From: Oryzibacter oryziterrae
Lineage (GTDB): Bacteria; Pseudomonadota; Alphaproteobacteria; Rhizobiales; Pleomorphomonadaceae
Assembly (NCBI RefSeq): GCF_021864535.1
Contig: NZ_JAKJIC010000016.1
Span: 1-64,000 of the forward strand
Length of the DNA: 64,000 nt
Direction: 5' to 3'
In this document: piece after piece, positions 56,839-64,000 of the stretch
How positions within the stretch are numbered: the first letter of the stretch is position 1
Layout of the letters: every line of letters starts with the position of its first letter
The notes under the pieces: model-generated
The model's database searches: none
What the model was told of the DNA's origin: nothing
What the model saw: only the letters and a program-made list of their open reading frames with translations
Position numbers and translations under genes: made by a program

Positions 56839-58731
56839 TCAGTTGGCGCCGTTTGCACCGATCACGGCATCAACCATGGACTGGTTGACGGTGGTTCCGA
56901 GGCTGTCCTGCGCGGCACCGACATACTGGGCGAACAGGCTCTTCTGCAGTTCCTCGGCCATCTTGGACTGGATGTCGACGGCGTCGCCGGCATCGGCGAT
57001 GAAGGCCGGATCGACAACGCGGGAGACCACCAGAACGACGCGCGTTCCATCCAGCCCCTCGACAGTCGCCACCGTACCCTGCGGGCCACGGAAGGACTCG
57101 GCGACACCGGCCTTGCCGAGACCGACATCATCACTGTTGCGGGTGATGTTATCGGCGGTCTGCACTTCAACGCCCGCATCCTTGGCAAGATCGGCGATCG
57201 GCTTGCCGGCCTTGATGGCGTCGACCATGTCGGTCGCCTTCTTCTTGAGGCGGTTCTGCGCTTCCTCGTCGGTCCAGGCGGCGACAGCCTTGTCCTTGAC
57301 CTCGTCGAGCGTGCGCTCGCGACCGGGCGTCACCTTGGTGACCTCGTACCAGATGAAGCCGTGATCCAGCTGCAGCGGATCGTTCTCGTCACCTTCACCG
57401 GCGGCGAATCCAGCGGCGAGCAGCTTCTGCTCCTCGGGAATGTCGGCAACCTGGCTGCCATCGGTGCCGTTGCCGTCCGGATCGACCTCGAAGGTCTGCA
57501 GCTTGAGCTTGAAGCGATCGGCGACTTCCTTGAGCGTCGCACCACCAGCGAGAGCGTCTTCCACCTCGTCATGGGTCTCAAGAACGGCCGTCTCGGCGGA
57601 CTTGGTGGCCAGAGCCTTGCGGATGTCCGCAGACACTTCCTCGAAGGGCTTCACCTGCGCCGGATCGATCTCCGTGACGCGAACAAGGACCGGACCGAAG
57701 GTGGACTTGACCGGATCGCTCGGTACGTTGAGCGCCAGCTTGAAGGCGGCTTCGGCCACGGCAGGATCGAGGACCTTGTCCTTGGTCAGCACACCGAGAT
57801 CGACGTCCTCGGGCTTGGCGCCCTTGTCCGTGATCAGCTGATCGAAGGTCGCGCCAGACTTGAGCTTGGCGACAGCGGCCGCAGCCTCCGCGTCGGAGGT
57901 GTAAAGGATCTGCTGGATGTGACGCCGCTCGGCCACTTCGTATTGCGACTTGGTCCGCTCATACTCCTTGCGGGCGTCCGCATCGCTCACGGTGGACGGG
58001 TCGGAAACCGCCTCGGGCGTTACGGCGACCACGGTCAGCGAACGAAACTCGGGCGCCTTGAAGTTGGATTTCTTGGTGTCGAACCACTTGGCCAGCACGT
58101 CATCCGCGGGCTTGCCGATCGGCTCGACCTGGGCGCGGGCCAGCGTCAGATAGTCAACGGTGCGCACCTGGTTCTGGAAACGATAGACAGCTTCGACCAT
58201 GGCCTTGGGCGTCGTCAGACCATCGACAAGGCCTTGTGCCAGCTGGTCGCCAAGCGCCTGACTGCGGCGCTCCTTGACGTAGGCCTCTTCGGTCAGGCCG
58301 TTCTGGCGCAGCAGTGCCTGGAAATAGGCGCGATCGAAGGCGGTAGCGCCCTGCGGCTTGAAGGCCGGATCGTCGGCGATCAGCTTGGCCAGCTTGTCAT
58401 CGGAGAGGCCAAGGCCGAGAGCGGCGGCCGTATCGTCGAGCGTGGCGGTCGACATCAACCGTGCCAGCACCTGCTGCGGCAAGCCGAAAGCCTTGGCAAG
58501 GTCGGCCGTGACCGGCTGGCCAAGCTGCTTGGAGAAAGCCTGCGCCTGGCGCTGATAGGTTCGCTGGAACTCGCCAAGCGTGATGGACGTGCCACCAACC
58601 GTCGCGATCGTGTCCGAGTGCACGTTGCCAAGGCGGGAGCCGACGCCCCAGCCGATGAATGAGAGGGTCAGCAGTCCCAGGAGGATTTTAGCGACAAGCG
58701 TATTCGCCCCACGGCGCAAGGTATCAAGCAT
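56839..58731 (-). CDS. PpiD-like membrane-anchored peptidyl-prolyl isomerase
   Basis: 630 residues. One N-terminal helix (near residues 12-33, [16 protein letters not shown]) anchors a periplasmic chaperone with a SurA_N-type region (~35-245) and a parvulin-type PPIase domain (~250-375: [16 protein letters not shown] and [22 protein letters not shown]), followed by a long C-terminal part. Helps fold outer membrane proteins. The start at 58731 fits the family ([16 protein letters not shown]). It sits upstream of trpD, as in many rhizobial genomes. Confidence 0.92.
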   Translation of the reverse strand: MLDTLRRGANTLVAKILLGLLTLSFIGWGVGSRLGNVHSDTIATVGGTSITLGEFQRTYQRQAQAFSKQLGQPVTADLAKAFGLPQQVLARLMSTATLDDTAAALGLGLSDDKLAKLIADDPAFKPQGATAFDRAYFQALLRQNGLTEEAYVKERRSQALGDQLAQGLVDGLTTPKAMVEAVYRFQNQVRTVDYLTLARAQVEPIGKPADDVLAKWFDTKKSNFKAPEFRSLTVVAVTPEAVSDPSTVSDADARKEYERTKSQYEVAERRHIQQILYTSDAEAAAAVAKLKSGATFDQLITDKGAKPEDVDLGVLTKDKVLDPAVAEAAFKLALNVPSDPVKSTFGPVLVRVTEIDPAQVKPFEEVSADIRKALATKSAETAVLETHDEVEDALAGGATLKEVADRFKLKLQTFEVDPDGNGTDGSQVADIPEEQKLLAAGFAAGEGDENDPLQLDHGFIWYEVTKVTPGRERTLDEVKDKAVAAWTDEEAQNRLKKKATDMVDAIKAGKPIADLAKDAGVEVQTADNITRNSDDVGLGKAGVAESFRGPQGTVATVEGLDGTRVVLVVSRVVDPAFIADAGDAVDIQSKMAEELQKSLFAQYVGAAQDSLGTTVNQSMVDAVIGANGAN

Positions 58732-58881
58732 TCTCTCGTCCATCTCCGGGCGCAAATACCCGCGCCCTGCCTCGTCTCGGTCGGCACCCGGCGAAACACT
58801 CGCGTCGGGCGCGCGGATCATAGGGATGCTGGCGCCGCCCCGCAAGCGCGGATAACTCAGAAAATCAACGCCGTCGCCGGC

Positions 58882-59382
58882 TCAATGCTTCAGCGCCGTC
58901 ATGATCTTCTCGAGGAAGCCGAGAAGCAGGGCCGAGGCCACGAAAGTCAGGTGCATGATGGTCAACCACATGATCTGGCTGTCGGTGTAGCTGTCCACAT
59001 TGAGAAACACCTGCAGCAGATGGATCGAGGAGATGGCGACGATGGATGAGGCCACCTTGATCTTCAGCGATCCGCTGTCGAGCTTGCCGAGCCAGGAGAG
59101 TTCGGCCTCATGTTCGTCGAAACGTCCTACAAAATTCTCGTAGGACGCAATCATCACCATCACCAGGAGGCTGGCGACCAATGCGGCGTCGATCAGGCCG
59201 AGCATGCCGAGGATCATCTGCGCTTCATCATAGTCGAGTACGTGGCTCATCACCTTGAAAAGCTTGGCGCAGAAGGAGACTGCATAGCCGGCCAGCGCCA
59301 CGGCGAGACCGCCGAGGAAGACCACAAGGATCCATCGGCTGCCGAGGATGACGCTTTCCACCAGTCGTTCGAGTGCCTTCAT
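58882..59382 (-). CDS. UPF0114 (YqhA/TIGR00645) membrane protein
   Basis: 166 residues, four hydrophobic helices. The family is recognised by the opening LERLVESVILGSRWILVVF, then LIDAALVASLLVMVMIASYENFVGRF and LGKLDSGSLKIKVASSIVA. Function unknown in Escherichia coli too. Divergent from tpiA. Confidence 0.9.
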   Translation of the reverse strand: MKALERLVESVILGSRWILVVFLGGLAVALAGYAVSFCAKLFKVMSHVLDYDEAQMILGMLGLIDAALVASLLVMVMIASYENFVGRFDEHEAELSWLGKLDSGSLKIKVASSIVAISSIHLLQVFLNVDSYTDSQIMWLTIMHLTFVASALLLGFLEKIMTALKH

Positions 59383-59535
59383 AGTTGTTTGCCCCGTCTG
59401 GAAACGATCTCACAGCCGCATTAAACGGCACGTGACGAACTGCCAATCTCAAAAATGGGTGGTATTTCACCACTGGTCGATGTCACCTGATTTGGATATG
59501 ACCCTGACATTCAACAAGACGCGAAGGAACATGCC

Positions 59536-60279
59536 ATGTCCGTCAAGCCGCTGGTCGCTGGAAACTGGAAAATGAACGGCCTCAAGGCTTCGGTTGCCGA
59601 AGTCGAAACCATCGCCGCCGGCTTTGACGCCGCGCTGGCCGAAAAGGTCGCCATCGCAATCTGCCCGCCGGCCACGCTCGTGAGCGTACTGGCCGATCGC
59701 GCCCTGGTGCCCGTCGGCGGCCAGGACTGCCATGCAAACGTTTCCGGAGCCCATACCGGCGACATCTCGGCCGAAGGCCTCAAGGACGTCGGCGCCACCT
59801 ACGTGATCGTCGGTCATTCCGAGCGCCGCACGGACCATGCCGAGACCGACGCTGTGGTCGCCGCCAAGACCAAGGCTGCCTGGCGCGCCGGCCTCATCGC
59901 CATCGTCTGCGTCGGCGAGACCAAGGACGAGCGCGTGTCGGGCAAGACCCTCGACGTGGTCGGCACGCAGCTCAAGGGCTCGCTGCCCGAGGGCACGACG
60001 GCCGCCAACACCGTGATCGCCTATGAGCCGGTCTGGGCCATCGGCACCGGCCTCACCCCCACCGCTGCGGACGTCAAGGAAGTGCACAACTTCATCCGCA
60101 AGGAAATCGTCGCCCGCTTTGGTGCCGACGCCAATGGCGTGCGCATCCTTTACGGCGGTTCGGTCAAGCCGTCGAATGCGGTTGAACTGATGGCGGTCGA
60201 GAATGTCAACGGCGCGCTGGTTGGCGGTGCCTCGCTGAAGGCCGCCGACTTCCTGGGCATCGTCGCCGCCTACAAATAA
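59536..60279 (+). CDS. tpiA: Triose-phosphate isomerase
   Basis: 247 residues, interconverts DHAP and [14 protein letters not shown] holds the N-terminal Lys, VIVGHSERR the His, and [11 protein letters not shown] the catalytic Glu; [14 protein letters not shown] and the C-terminal AYK complete it. Feeds GAP which is also the MfnB substrate. A strong terminator follows. Confidence 0.97.
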   Translation: MSVKPLVAGNWKMNGLKASVAEVETIAAGFDAALAEKVAIAICPPATLVSVLADRALVPVGGQDCHANVSGAHTGDISAEGLKDVGATYVIVGHSERRTDHAETDAVVAAKTKAAWRAGLIAIVCVGETKDERVSGKTLDVVGTQLKGSLPEGTTAANTVIAYEPVWAIGTGLTPTAADVKEVHNFIRKEIVARFGADANGVRILYGGSVKPSNAVELMAVENVNGALVGGASLKAADFLGIVAAYK

Positions 60280-60314
60280 TCCAGAGGCCGCGTGTCGGTC
60301 ACTTGCACACCATG

Positions 60315-60345
60315 CGCCCTCTCCAGGCTGGAGAGGGCGTTTTTG
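60315..60345 (+). terminator. Rho-independent terminator of tpiA
   Basis: CGCCCTCTCCAG pairs with CTGGAGAGGGCG across a tight loop, then TTTTTG. 12-bp arms in all, ~35 bp after the stop. Confidence 0.85.
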
Positions 60346-60414
60346 TTGCTGTCATGCAGGGCAGCGGACGGATGTCGCCACCGCCAACAGCCTATTTCGT
60401 GATGGGCGCAGCCC

Positions 60415-60440
60415 AATGCCGGCTTGCAATCGCCGGCATT
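60415..60440 (+). promoter_or_regulatory. Hairpin in the dihydroorotase leader
   Basis: AATGCCGGC (60415-60423) and GCCGGCATT (60432-60440) form a perfect 9-bp stem around TTGCAATC, ~50 bp before the pyrC-type start. It has no T-run; a regulatory leader or a protein-binding site are possible. Confidence 0.4.
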
Positions 60441-60488
60441 TGGCCCTAACCGGCTGACATCCCTCCCCGCAGCAAGCGAGGCCAGCCG

Positions 60489-61811
60489 ATGACCACATTC
60501 GACCTCCTCCTCAAGAATGGCACCGTCGTCAATCAGGATGGCGTCGGTACGCGCGACGTCGGCATTCGCGACGGTCGGATTGCCGGGATCGGCGCGTTCC
60601 ATGCCTCTCAGGCCGGTGAAGTGATCGACTGCAGCGGTCTCCACATTCTCCCGGGCGTCGTCGACAGCCAGGTACATTTCCGTGAGCCGGGCCTCACGCA
60701 CAAGGAAGACCTGGAAAGCGGGTCGCGGGCGGCGGTGCTCGGCGGGGTTACGGCCGTCTTCGAGATGCCCAACACCAATCCGCTGACCACGTCGGCCGAA
60801 CGTCTCGCCGAGAAGGTGGCCGCCGGAACCAACCGCATGCACTGCGACTTCGCCTTCTGGGTCGGCGGCACGCGCAACAATGTGGACGACATACCCGAAC
60901 TCGAGCGTCTGCCGGGAGCGGCGGGCATCAAGGTATTCATGGGGTCGTCGACCGGCGACCTGCTGGTGGAGGATGACGCCGGGGTGGCCGCCATTCTGGG
61001 CAAGACGCGTCGGCGCGCCGCCTTCCATTCCGAGGACGAGTATCGCCTTAACGAGCGCAAGGATCTCCGGGTTGCCGGTGATCCAGCCTCCCATCCGGTC
61101 TGGCGCGACGAGATCGCTGCCCTGCAGTGCACCCAGCGTCTGGTGCGCATTGCCCGGGAGACCGGTGCCCGCATCCACGTGCTGCATATCTCCACCGCCG
61201 AAGAGATCGACTTCCTAAAGGATCACAAGGACATTGCCACCGCCGAGGTGACGCCGCACCATCTGACGCTGGCCGCCGACCAATACGCGACGCTGGGTAC
61301 GCTGTTGCAGATGAACCCGCCGGTGCGCGATGCGCGGCATCGCGAGCATATCTGGTGGGGCGTCACGCAGGGTATCGCCGACGTGCTCGGCTCGGACCAT
61401 GCTCCGCATACCCTCGAGGAAAAGGCCAAGGCCTATCCGCAGAGCCCGTCGGGCATGACCGGCGTACAGACGCTGGTGCCAACCATGCTCGACCATGTGA
61501 ACGCCGGTCGTCTCTCCATCGAGCGCTTCGTCGACCTGACGTCGGCCGGCCCCGCCCGCATCTTCGGCATGGCCGGCAAGGGCCGCATTGCCGTCGGCTA
61601 TGATGCGGACTTGACCATTGTCGATCTCAAGAGGCAGGAAATCATCCGCAACAGCTGGATTGCTTCCAAGGCCGGCTGGACGCCCTATGACGGGAAGACG
61701 GTGACAGGCTGGCCTGTCGGCACCATCCTGCGCGGCGCCCGGGTGATGTGGGACGGCGAACTGGTGACGCCCGCGACCGGGCAGCCCGTCCGGTTCCAGG
61801 AAGCGCTCTGA
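60489..61811 (+). CDS. pyrC: Dihydroorotase
   Basis: 440 residues of the amidohydrolase superfamily, class I dihydroorotase/hydantoinase-like (RNA-prokaryote type). Metal ligands: GVVDSQVHFREPG, where the first His of the HxH pair is replaced by Gln (Gln-x-His), so binuclear metal binding may be altered. The later blocks MPNTNPLTT, HVLHISTAEEID, VTPHHLTL, LGSDHAPHTLEEK are intact. It forms a co-oriented group with moaC and moeA (9 and 42 bp gaps). Could act as a dihydroorotase or related cyclic amidohydrolase. Confidence 0.85.
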   Translation: MTTFDLLLKNGTVVNQDGVGTRDVGIRDGRIAGIGAFHASQAGEVIDCSGLHILPGVVDSQVHFREPGLTHKEDLESGSRAAVLGGVTAVFEMPNTNPLTTSAERLAEKVAAGTNRMHCDFAFWVGGTRNNVDDIPELERLPGAAGIKVFMGSSTGDLLVEDDAGVAAILGKTRRRAAFHSEDEYRLNERKDLRVAGDPASHPVWRDEIAALQCTQRLVRIARETGARIHVLHISTAEEIDFLKDHKDIATAEVTPHHLTLAADQYATLGTLLQMNPPVRDARHREHIWWGVTQGIADVLGSDHAPHTLEEKAKAYPQSPSGMTGVQTLVPTMLDHVNAGRLSIERFVDLTSAGPARIFGMAGKGRIAVGYDADLTIVDLKRQEIIRNSWIASKAGWTPYDGKTVTGWPVGTILRGARVMWDGELVTPATGQPVRFQEAL

Positions 61812-61820
61812 GGAGAGGCC

Positions 61821-62303
61821 ATGACCGGCATTTTGACCCATCTCGACGACAAAGGCGCCGCCACCATGGTCGACGTGTCGGAGAAGTCCGACACCACGCG
61901 CACCGCCGTCGCCACCGGCCGCATCGTCATGCAGCGCGAGACGCTGAGCCTGATCGTCGACGGCAAGATGCCCAAGGGCGACGTGATCGCCACGGCGCGC
62001 ATTGCCGGCATCATGGCCGCCAAGCGCACCCACGAGCTCATCCCGCTCTGCCATCCGCTGCCCGTCACCAAGGCGGCCGTGGAGATCGAAGCGGACGAGA
62101 GCCTGCCCGGCTTCATCGTCACCGCCACGGTGCGCTGCACCGGCAAGACCGGTGTGGAGATGGAAGCGCTGACTGCCGCATCGGTGACGTGCCTCACCAT
62201 CTACGACATGGCCAAGGCGGCCGAAAAGGGCATGGTCATCCAGGAGATCCGCCTCCTTGAAAAGGAAGGTGGCAAGTCCGGCCACTGGGTCGCCGCCACC
62301 TGA
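61821..62303 (+). CDS. moaC: Cyclic pyranopterin monophosphate synthase
   Basis: 160 residues. Second half of the first step of molybdenum-cofactor synthesis. Signatures: [52 protein letters not shown], and a C-terminal [12 protein letters not shown]. 42 bp before moeA. Confidence 0.97.
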   Translation: MTGILTHLDDKGAATMVDVSEKSDTTRTAVATGRIVMQRETLSLIVDGKMPKGDVIATARIAGIMAAKRTHELIPLCHPLPVTKAAVEIEADESLPGFIVTATVRCTGKTGVEMEALTAASVTCLTIYDMAKAAEKGMVIQEIRLLEKEGGKSGHWVAAT

Positions 62304-62345
62304 CACCTTGACGCTCCCGTCCCCTCCTGTTGATGCGAGGCCGTA

Positions 62346-63551
62346 ATGTCGCTGCTGTCCGTTGATGAGGCTCAGGCGCGCCTGCTTTCGCAGGTCAAGC
62401 GCATGCCGGTGGAATGGGTTGGGTTGGCGGAAGCCGGCGGACGCGTGCTTGCCGAGGATCTGGTCGCCCTTCGTACCCAGCCACCGACCGACGTCTCGGC
62501 GATGGATGGCTATGCCGTGCGGGCAGCCGAAATGGGCCCGGGCGTGTCCTTCGAGGTTATCGGCGAGTCCGCCGCTGGCCACCCCTTTGCGGGAAAGGTC
62601 GGCCCAGGAGAGTGCGTGCGCATCTTCACGGGCGCTGCGATACCTTCCGGGGCCGACGCGGTGGTCATGCAGGAATATGCCGAAGTTTCGGAACACGGTG
62701 TGAGCTTCACACGCACCGAGCGATCCGGCACGCACATTCGAGCCGCTGGGCTCGATTTTGCAGAGGGGGTGACGGGCCTGACCTCGGGCACTCAACTGGG
62801 CATGGGACAGATCGGCCTCGCAGCGGCGATGAACCATGCCCGTCTGCCGGTTTCACGTCGCCCCAGAGTGGCGCTGCTCGCCACAGGCGACGAACTTGTT
62901 GCCCCCGGTCAGGCGGCAGATGCCAGCAAGATCGTCGCGTCCAACACCTATGCGGTTGCCGAACTGGTCAAGGAGGCCGGTGGCGAAGCGGTCGATCTCG
63001 GCATCGCCCCTGACGATCTCGACGTCATCCGCGCAACACTGCGCGCTGCTCTGGACAGCGGAGCCGATATCGTCGTGCTGACCGGCGGCGCCTCTGTTGG
63101 CGACCACGACTACACCCGCCCCGCCCTTCTCGCTGAGGGCGTTGACATCGCCTTCTGGAAGCTTGCCATGCGGCCTGGCAAACCGCTGATGTTCGGTCGC
63201 CATGGCGACACCCACGTGCTGGGTCTGCCGGGCAACCCTGTCTCCAGCATGGTCTGCGGTCTTCTGTTTCTCACGCCGCTCATTCGCGCCATGCTCGGCG
63301 CGACAGACGTATTGCCGTGCGTCGAAACCGCCCGTCTGGCGGAACCGTTGAAGGCAAATGACATCAGGCGAGAATATTTGCGGGCAATCCTCACCCCAGC
63401 GCCGGATGGCCTTGTCGCAACGCCGGTTGTCATGCAGGATTCCTCGTTGTTGTCGATGATCGCGCAAGCGAACGGGCTGATCATTCGTCCGGAGTACGCC
63501 CCGCCAGCACAACCGGGAGACCGGGTCTCCGTCATTCGGCTCGCCGGATAG
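62346..63551 (+). CDS. moeA: Molybdopterin molybdenumtransferase
   Basis: 401 residues. Inserts molybdenum into MPT-AMP. PTDVSAMDGYAVRA in the N-terminal part, FTGAAIPSGADAVVMQEYA, LLATGDELVAPGQ, LTGGASVGDHDYT for the catalytic loop, and MRPGKPLMFG with LGLPGNPVSSMV. Complete. Followed by the SOS box and lexA. Confidence 0.97.
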   Translation: MSLLSVDEAQARLLSQVKRMPVEWVGLAEAGGRVLAEDLVALRTQPPTDVSAMDGYAVRAAEMGPGVSFEVIGESAAGHPFAGKVGPGECVRIFTGAAIPSGADAVVMQEYAEVSEHGVSFTRTERSGTHIRAAGLDFAEGVTGLTSGTQLGMGQIGLAAAMNHARLPVSRRPRVALLATGDELVAPGQAADASKIVASNTYAVAELVKEAGGEAVDLGIAPDDLDVIRATLRAALDSGADIVVLTGGASVGDHDYTRPALLAEGVDIAFWKLAMRPGKPLMFGRHGDTHVLGLPGNPVSSMVCGLLFLTPLIRAMLGATDVLPCVETARLAEPLKANDIRREYLRAILTPAPDGLVATPVVMQDSSLLSMIAQANGLIIRPEYAPPAQPGDRVSVIRLAG

Positions 63552-63588
63552 GCGACAAATTTCGCTTCGGATGCAAGCGAATATTGCG

Positions 63589-63603
63589 GAACACACCCGG
63601 AAC
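63589..63603. promoter_or_regulatory. LexA (SOS) box upstream of lexA
   Basis: GAAC-ACACCCG-GAAC, the reverse-strand form of GTTC-N7-GTTC, 86 bp before the lexA start. It should give LexA autoregulation. Confidence 0.85.
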
Positions 63604-63614
63604 ATGCTACCTGT

Positions 63615-63629
63615 GTTCGTGATTTGTAC
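63615..63629. promoter_or_regulatory. Possible second, degenerate LexA box
   Basis: GTTC-GTGATTT-GTAC, one mismatch from the consensus, on the opposite strand 12 bp after the first site. Two-site lexA promoters are known; this one is weaker. Confidence 0.4.
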
Positions 63630-63688
63630 CGAATCATCTGGTTCGGGGATCTAGCGGTCCATCAGCGGCCGTCGGCGGGGACACGATC

Positions 63689-64000
63689 ATGCTCACACGC
63701 AAGCAGCTTGAGCTGCTGATGTTCATCCATGAAAGGCTCAAGGAGTCGGGGGTGCCACCGTCCTTCGATGAGATGAAGGATGCGCTAGACCTCAAGTCGA
63801 AGTCCGGGATCCATCGGCTGATCACCGCGCTGGAGGAGCGCGGCTTCATCCGCCGTCTGCCCAACCGGGCGCGCGCCCTTGAGGTCATCAAGCTGCCGGA
63901 CTCGATGCAGCCGAGCATCGGCCGGGTACGCAAGGGCTTTGCGCCGAGCGTGATCGAGGGCGATGCCGGCAAGCCGCGCCCCGCGGCGGCGCCAAGCGTC
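63689..64000 (+). CDS. lexA: LexA repressor (3' part beyond the window)
   Basis: First 104 residues. N-terminal winged helix [19 protein letters not shown], then [20 protein letters not shown] and [24 protein letters not shown], as in alphaproteobacterial LexA that recognises GTTC-N7-GTTC. The Ser-Lys autoprotease domain is not in the window. Upstream SOS box(es) point to autoregulation; the ssb/uvrA box 58 kb to the left is an expected target. Confidence 0.95.
   Translation, partial: MLTRKQLELLMFIHERLKESGVPPSFDEMKDALDLKSKSGIHRLITALEERGFIRRLPNRARALEVIKLPDSMQPSIGRVRKGFAPSVIEGDAGKPRPAAAPSV

Overview
The window reads as chromosome of a GC-rich alphaproteobacterium, most likely of the order Hyphomicrobiales. 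Three kinds of evidence agree. The SOS boxes upstream of uvrA and lexA have the alphaproteobacterial form (GTTC-N7-GTTC or its complement). There is a PopZ polar organiser, an HdaA-type DnaA regulator and a TTAA-N7-TTAA (CtrA-like) site. Many genes are typical of rhizobial chromosomes (TIGR02301 protein, DUF2497, purM-purN opposite hdaA). A complete formyltransferase/hydrolase operon shows a tetrahydromethanopterin (H4MPT) C1 pathway, so a methylotroph or at least a formaldehyde oxidiser. I cannot name the genus. I see no insertion sequence, prophage, CRISPR array or rRNA.

Layout. 1-5.2 kb: a soluble globin-like chemoreceptor, a divergent SDR/ArsR pair, a DUF1993 protein, a minimal zincin and an MBL hydrolase. 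5.2-9.1 kb: ssb and uvrA, divergent around an SOS box. 9.1-10.8 kb: a non-coding gap and a membrane GGDEF cyclase. 10.9-21.2 kb: the centrepiece, a co-oriented run fhcB-fhcA-fhcD-fhcC, PaiB-like FMN protein, folP-folB-folK, mfnB, an amino-acid-kinase (MfnE-like), a DUF6513 pterin-binding-like protein and a DUF447 protein. It joins the C1 enzyme complex to genes for furan cofactor and pterin cofactor synthesis. 21.2-28.6 kb: TPR-GGDEF, metallophosphoesterase, valS, DUF1127, LysR regulator, popZ. 28.8-31.3 kb: TolC-type outer membrane protein with an AT-richer central part, and a Pcm-like methyltransferase. 31.4-33 kb: tRNA-Cys, two small genes, an AT-rich island with regulatory-looking repeats, tRNA-Asn.

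33.2-43.9 kb: sdaA, photolyase, RNase D, ppx-ppk (overlapping), hdaA, an AI-2E family permease and a CDP-alcohol phosphatidyltransferase. 44-46.8 kb: purM-purN and an ArsR/SRPBCC pair. 46.8-54.2 kb: a 744-residue unknown membrane protein, fabI, a D-2-hydroxyglutarate-dehydrogenase-like flavoprotein and a group of small conserved genes with a Nudix hydrolase. 54.2-64 kb: SRAP peptidase, trpC-trpD-PPIase, YqhA-family protein, tpiA, dihydroorotase, moaC, moeA and the first part of lexA.

How the genes work together: FhcABCD converts formyl-H4MPT to formate through a methylofuran-like carrier. MfnB and the kinase make the furan part of that carrier. FolB and FolK make the pterin pyrophosphate that folate and, probably, the methanopterin branch both need. 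LexA at the right edge should control ssb/uvrA at the left. The best leads outside this are the composite AT-rich interval around 31.9-32.9 kb, the compositional mosaic inside the TolC gene, and the chemoreceptor whose globin-like domain seems to lack its haem histidine.
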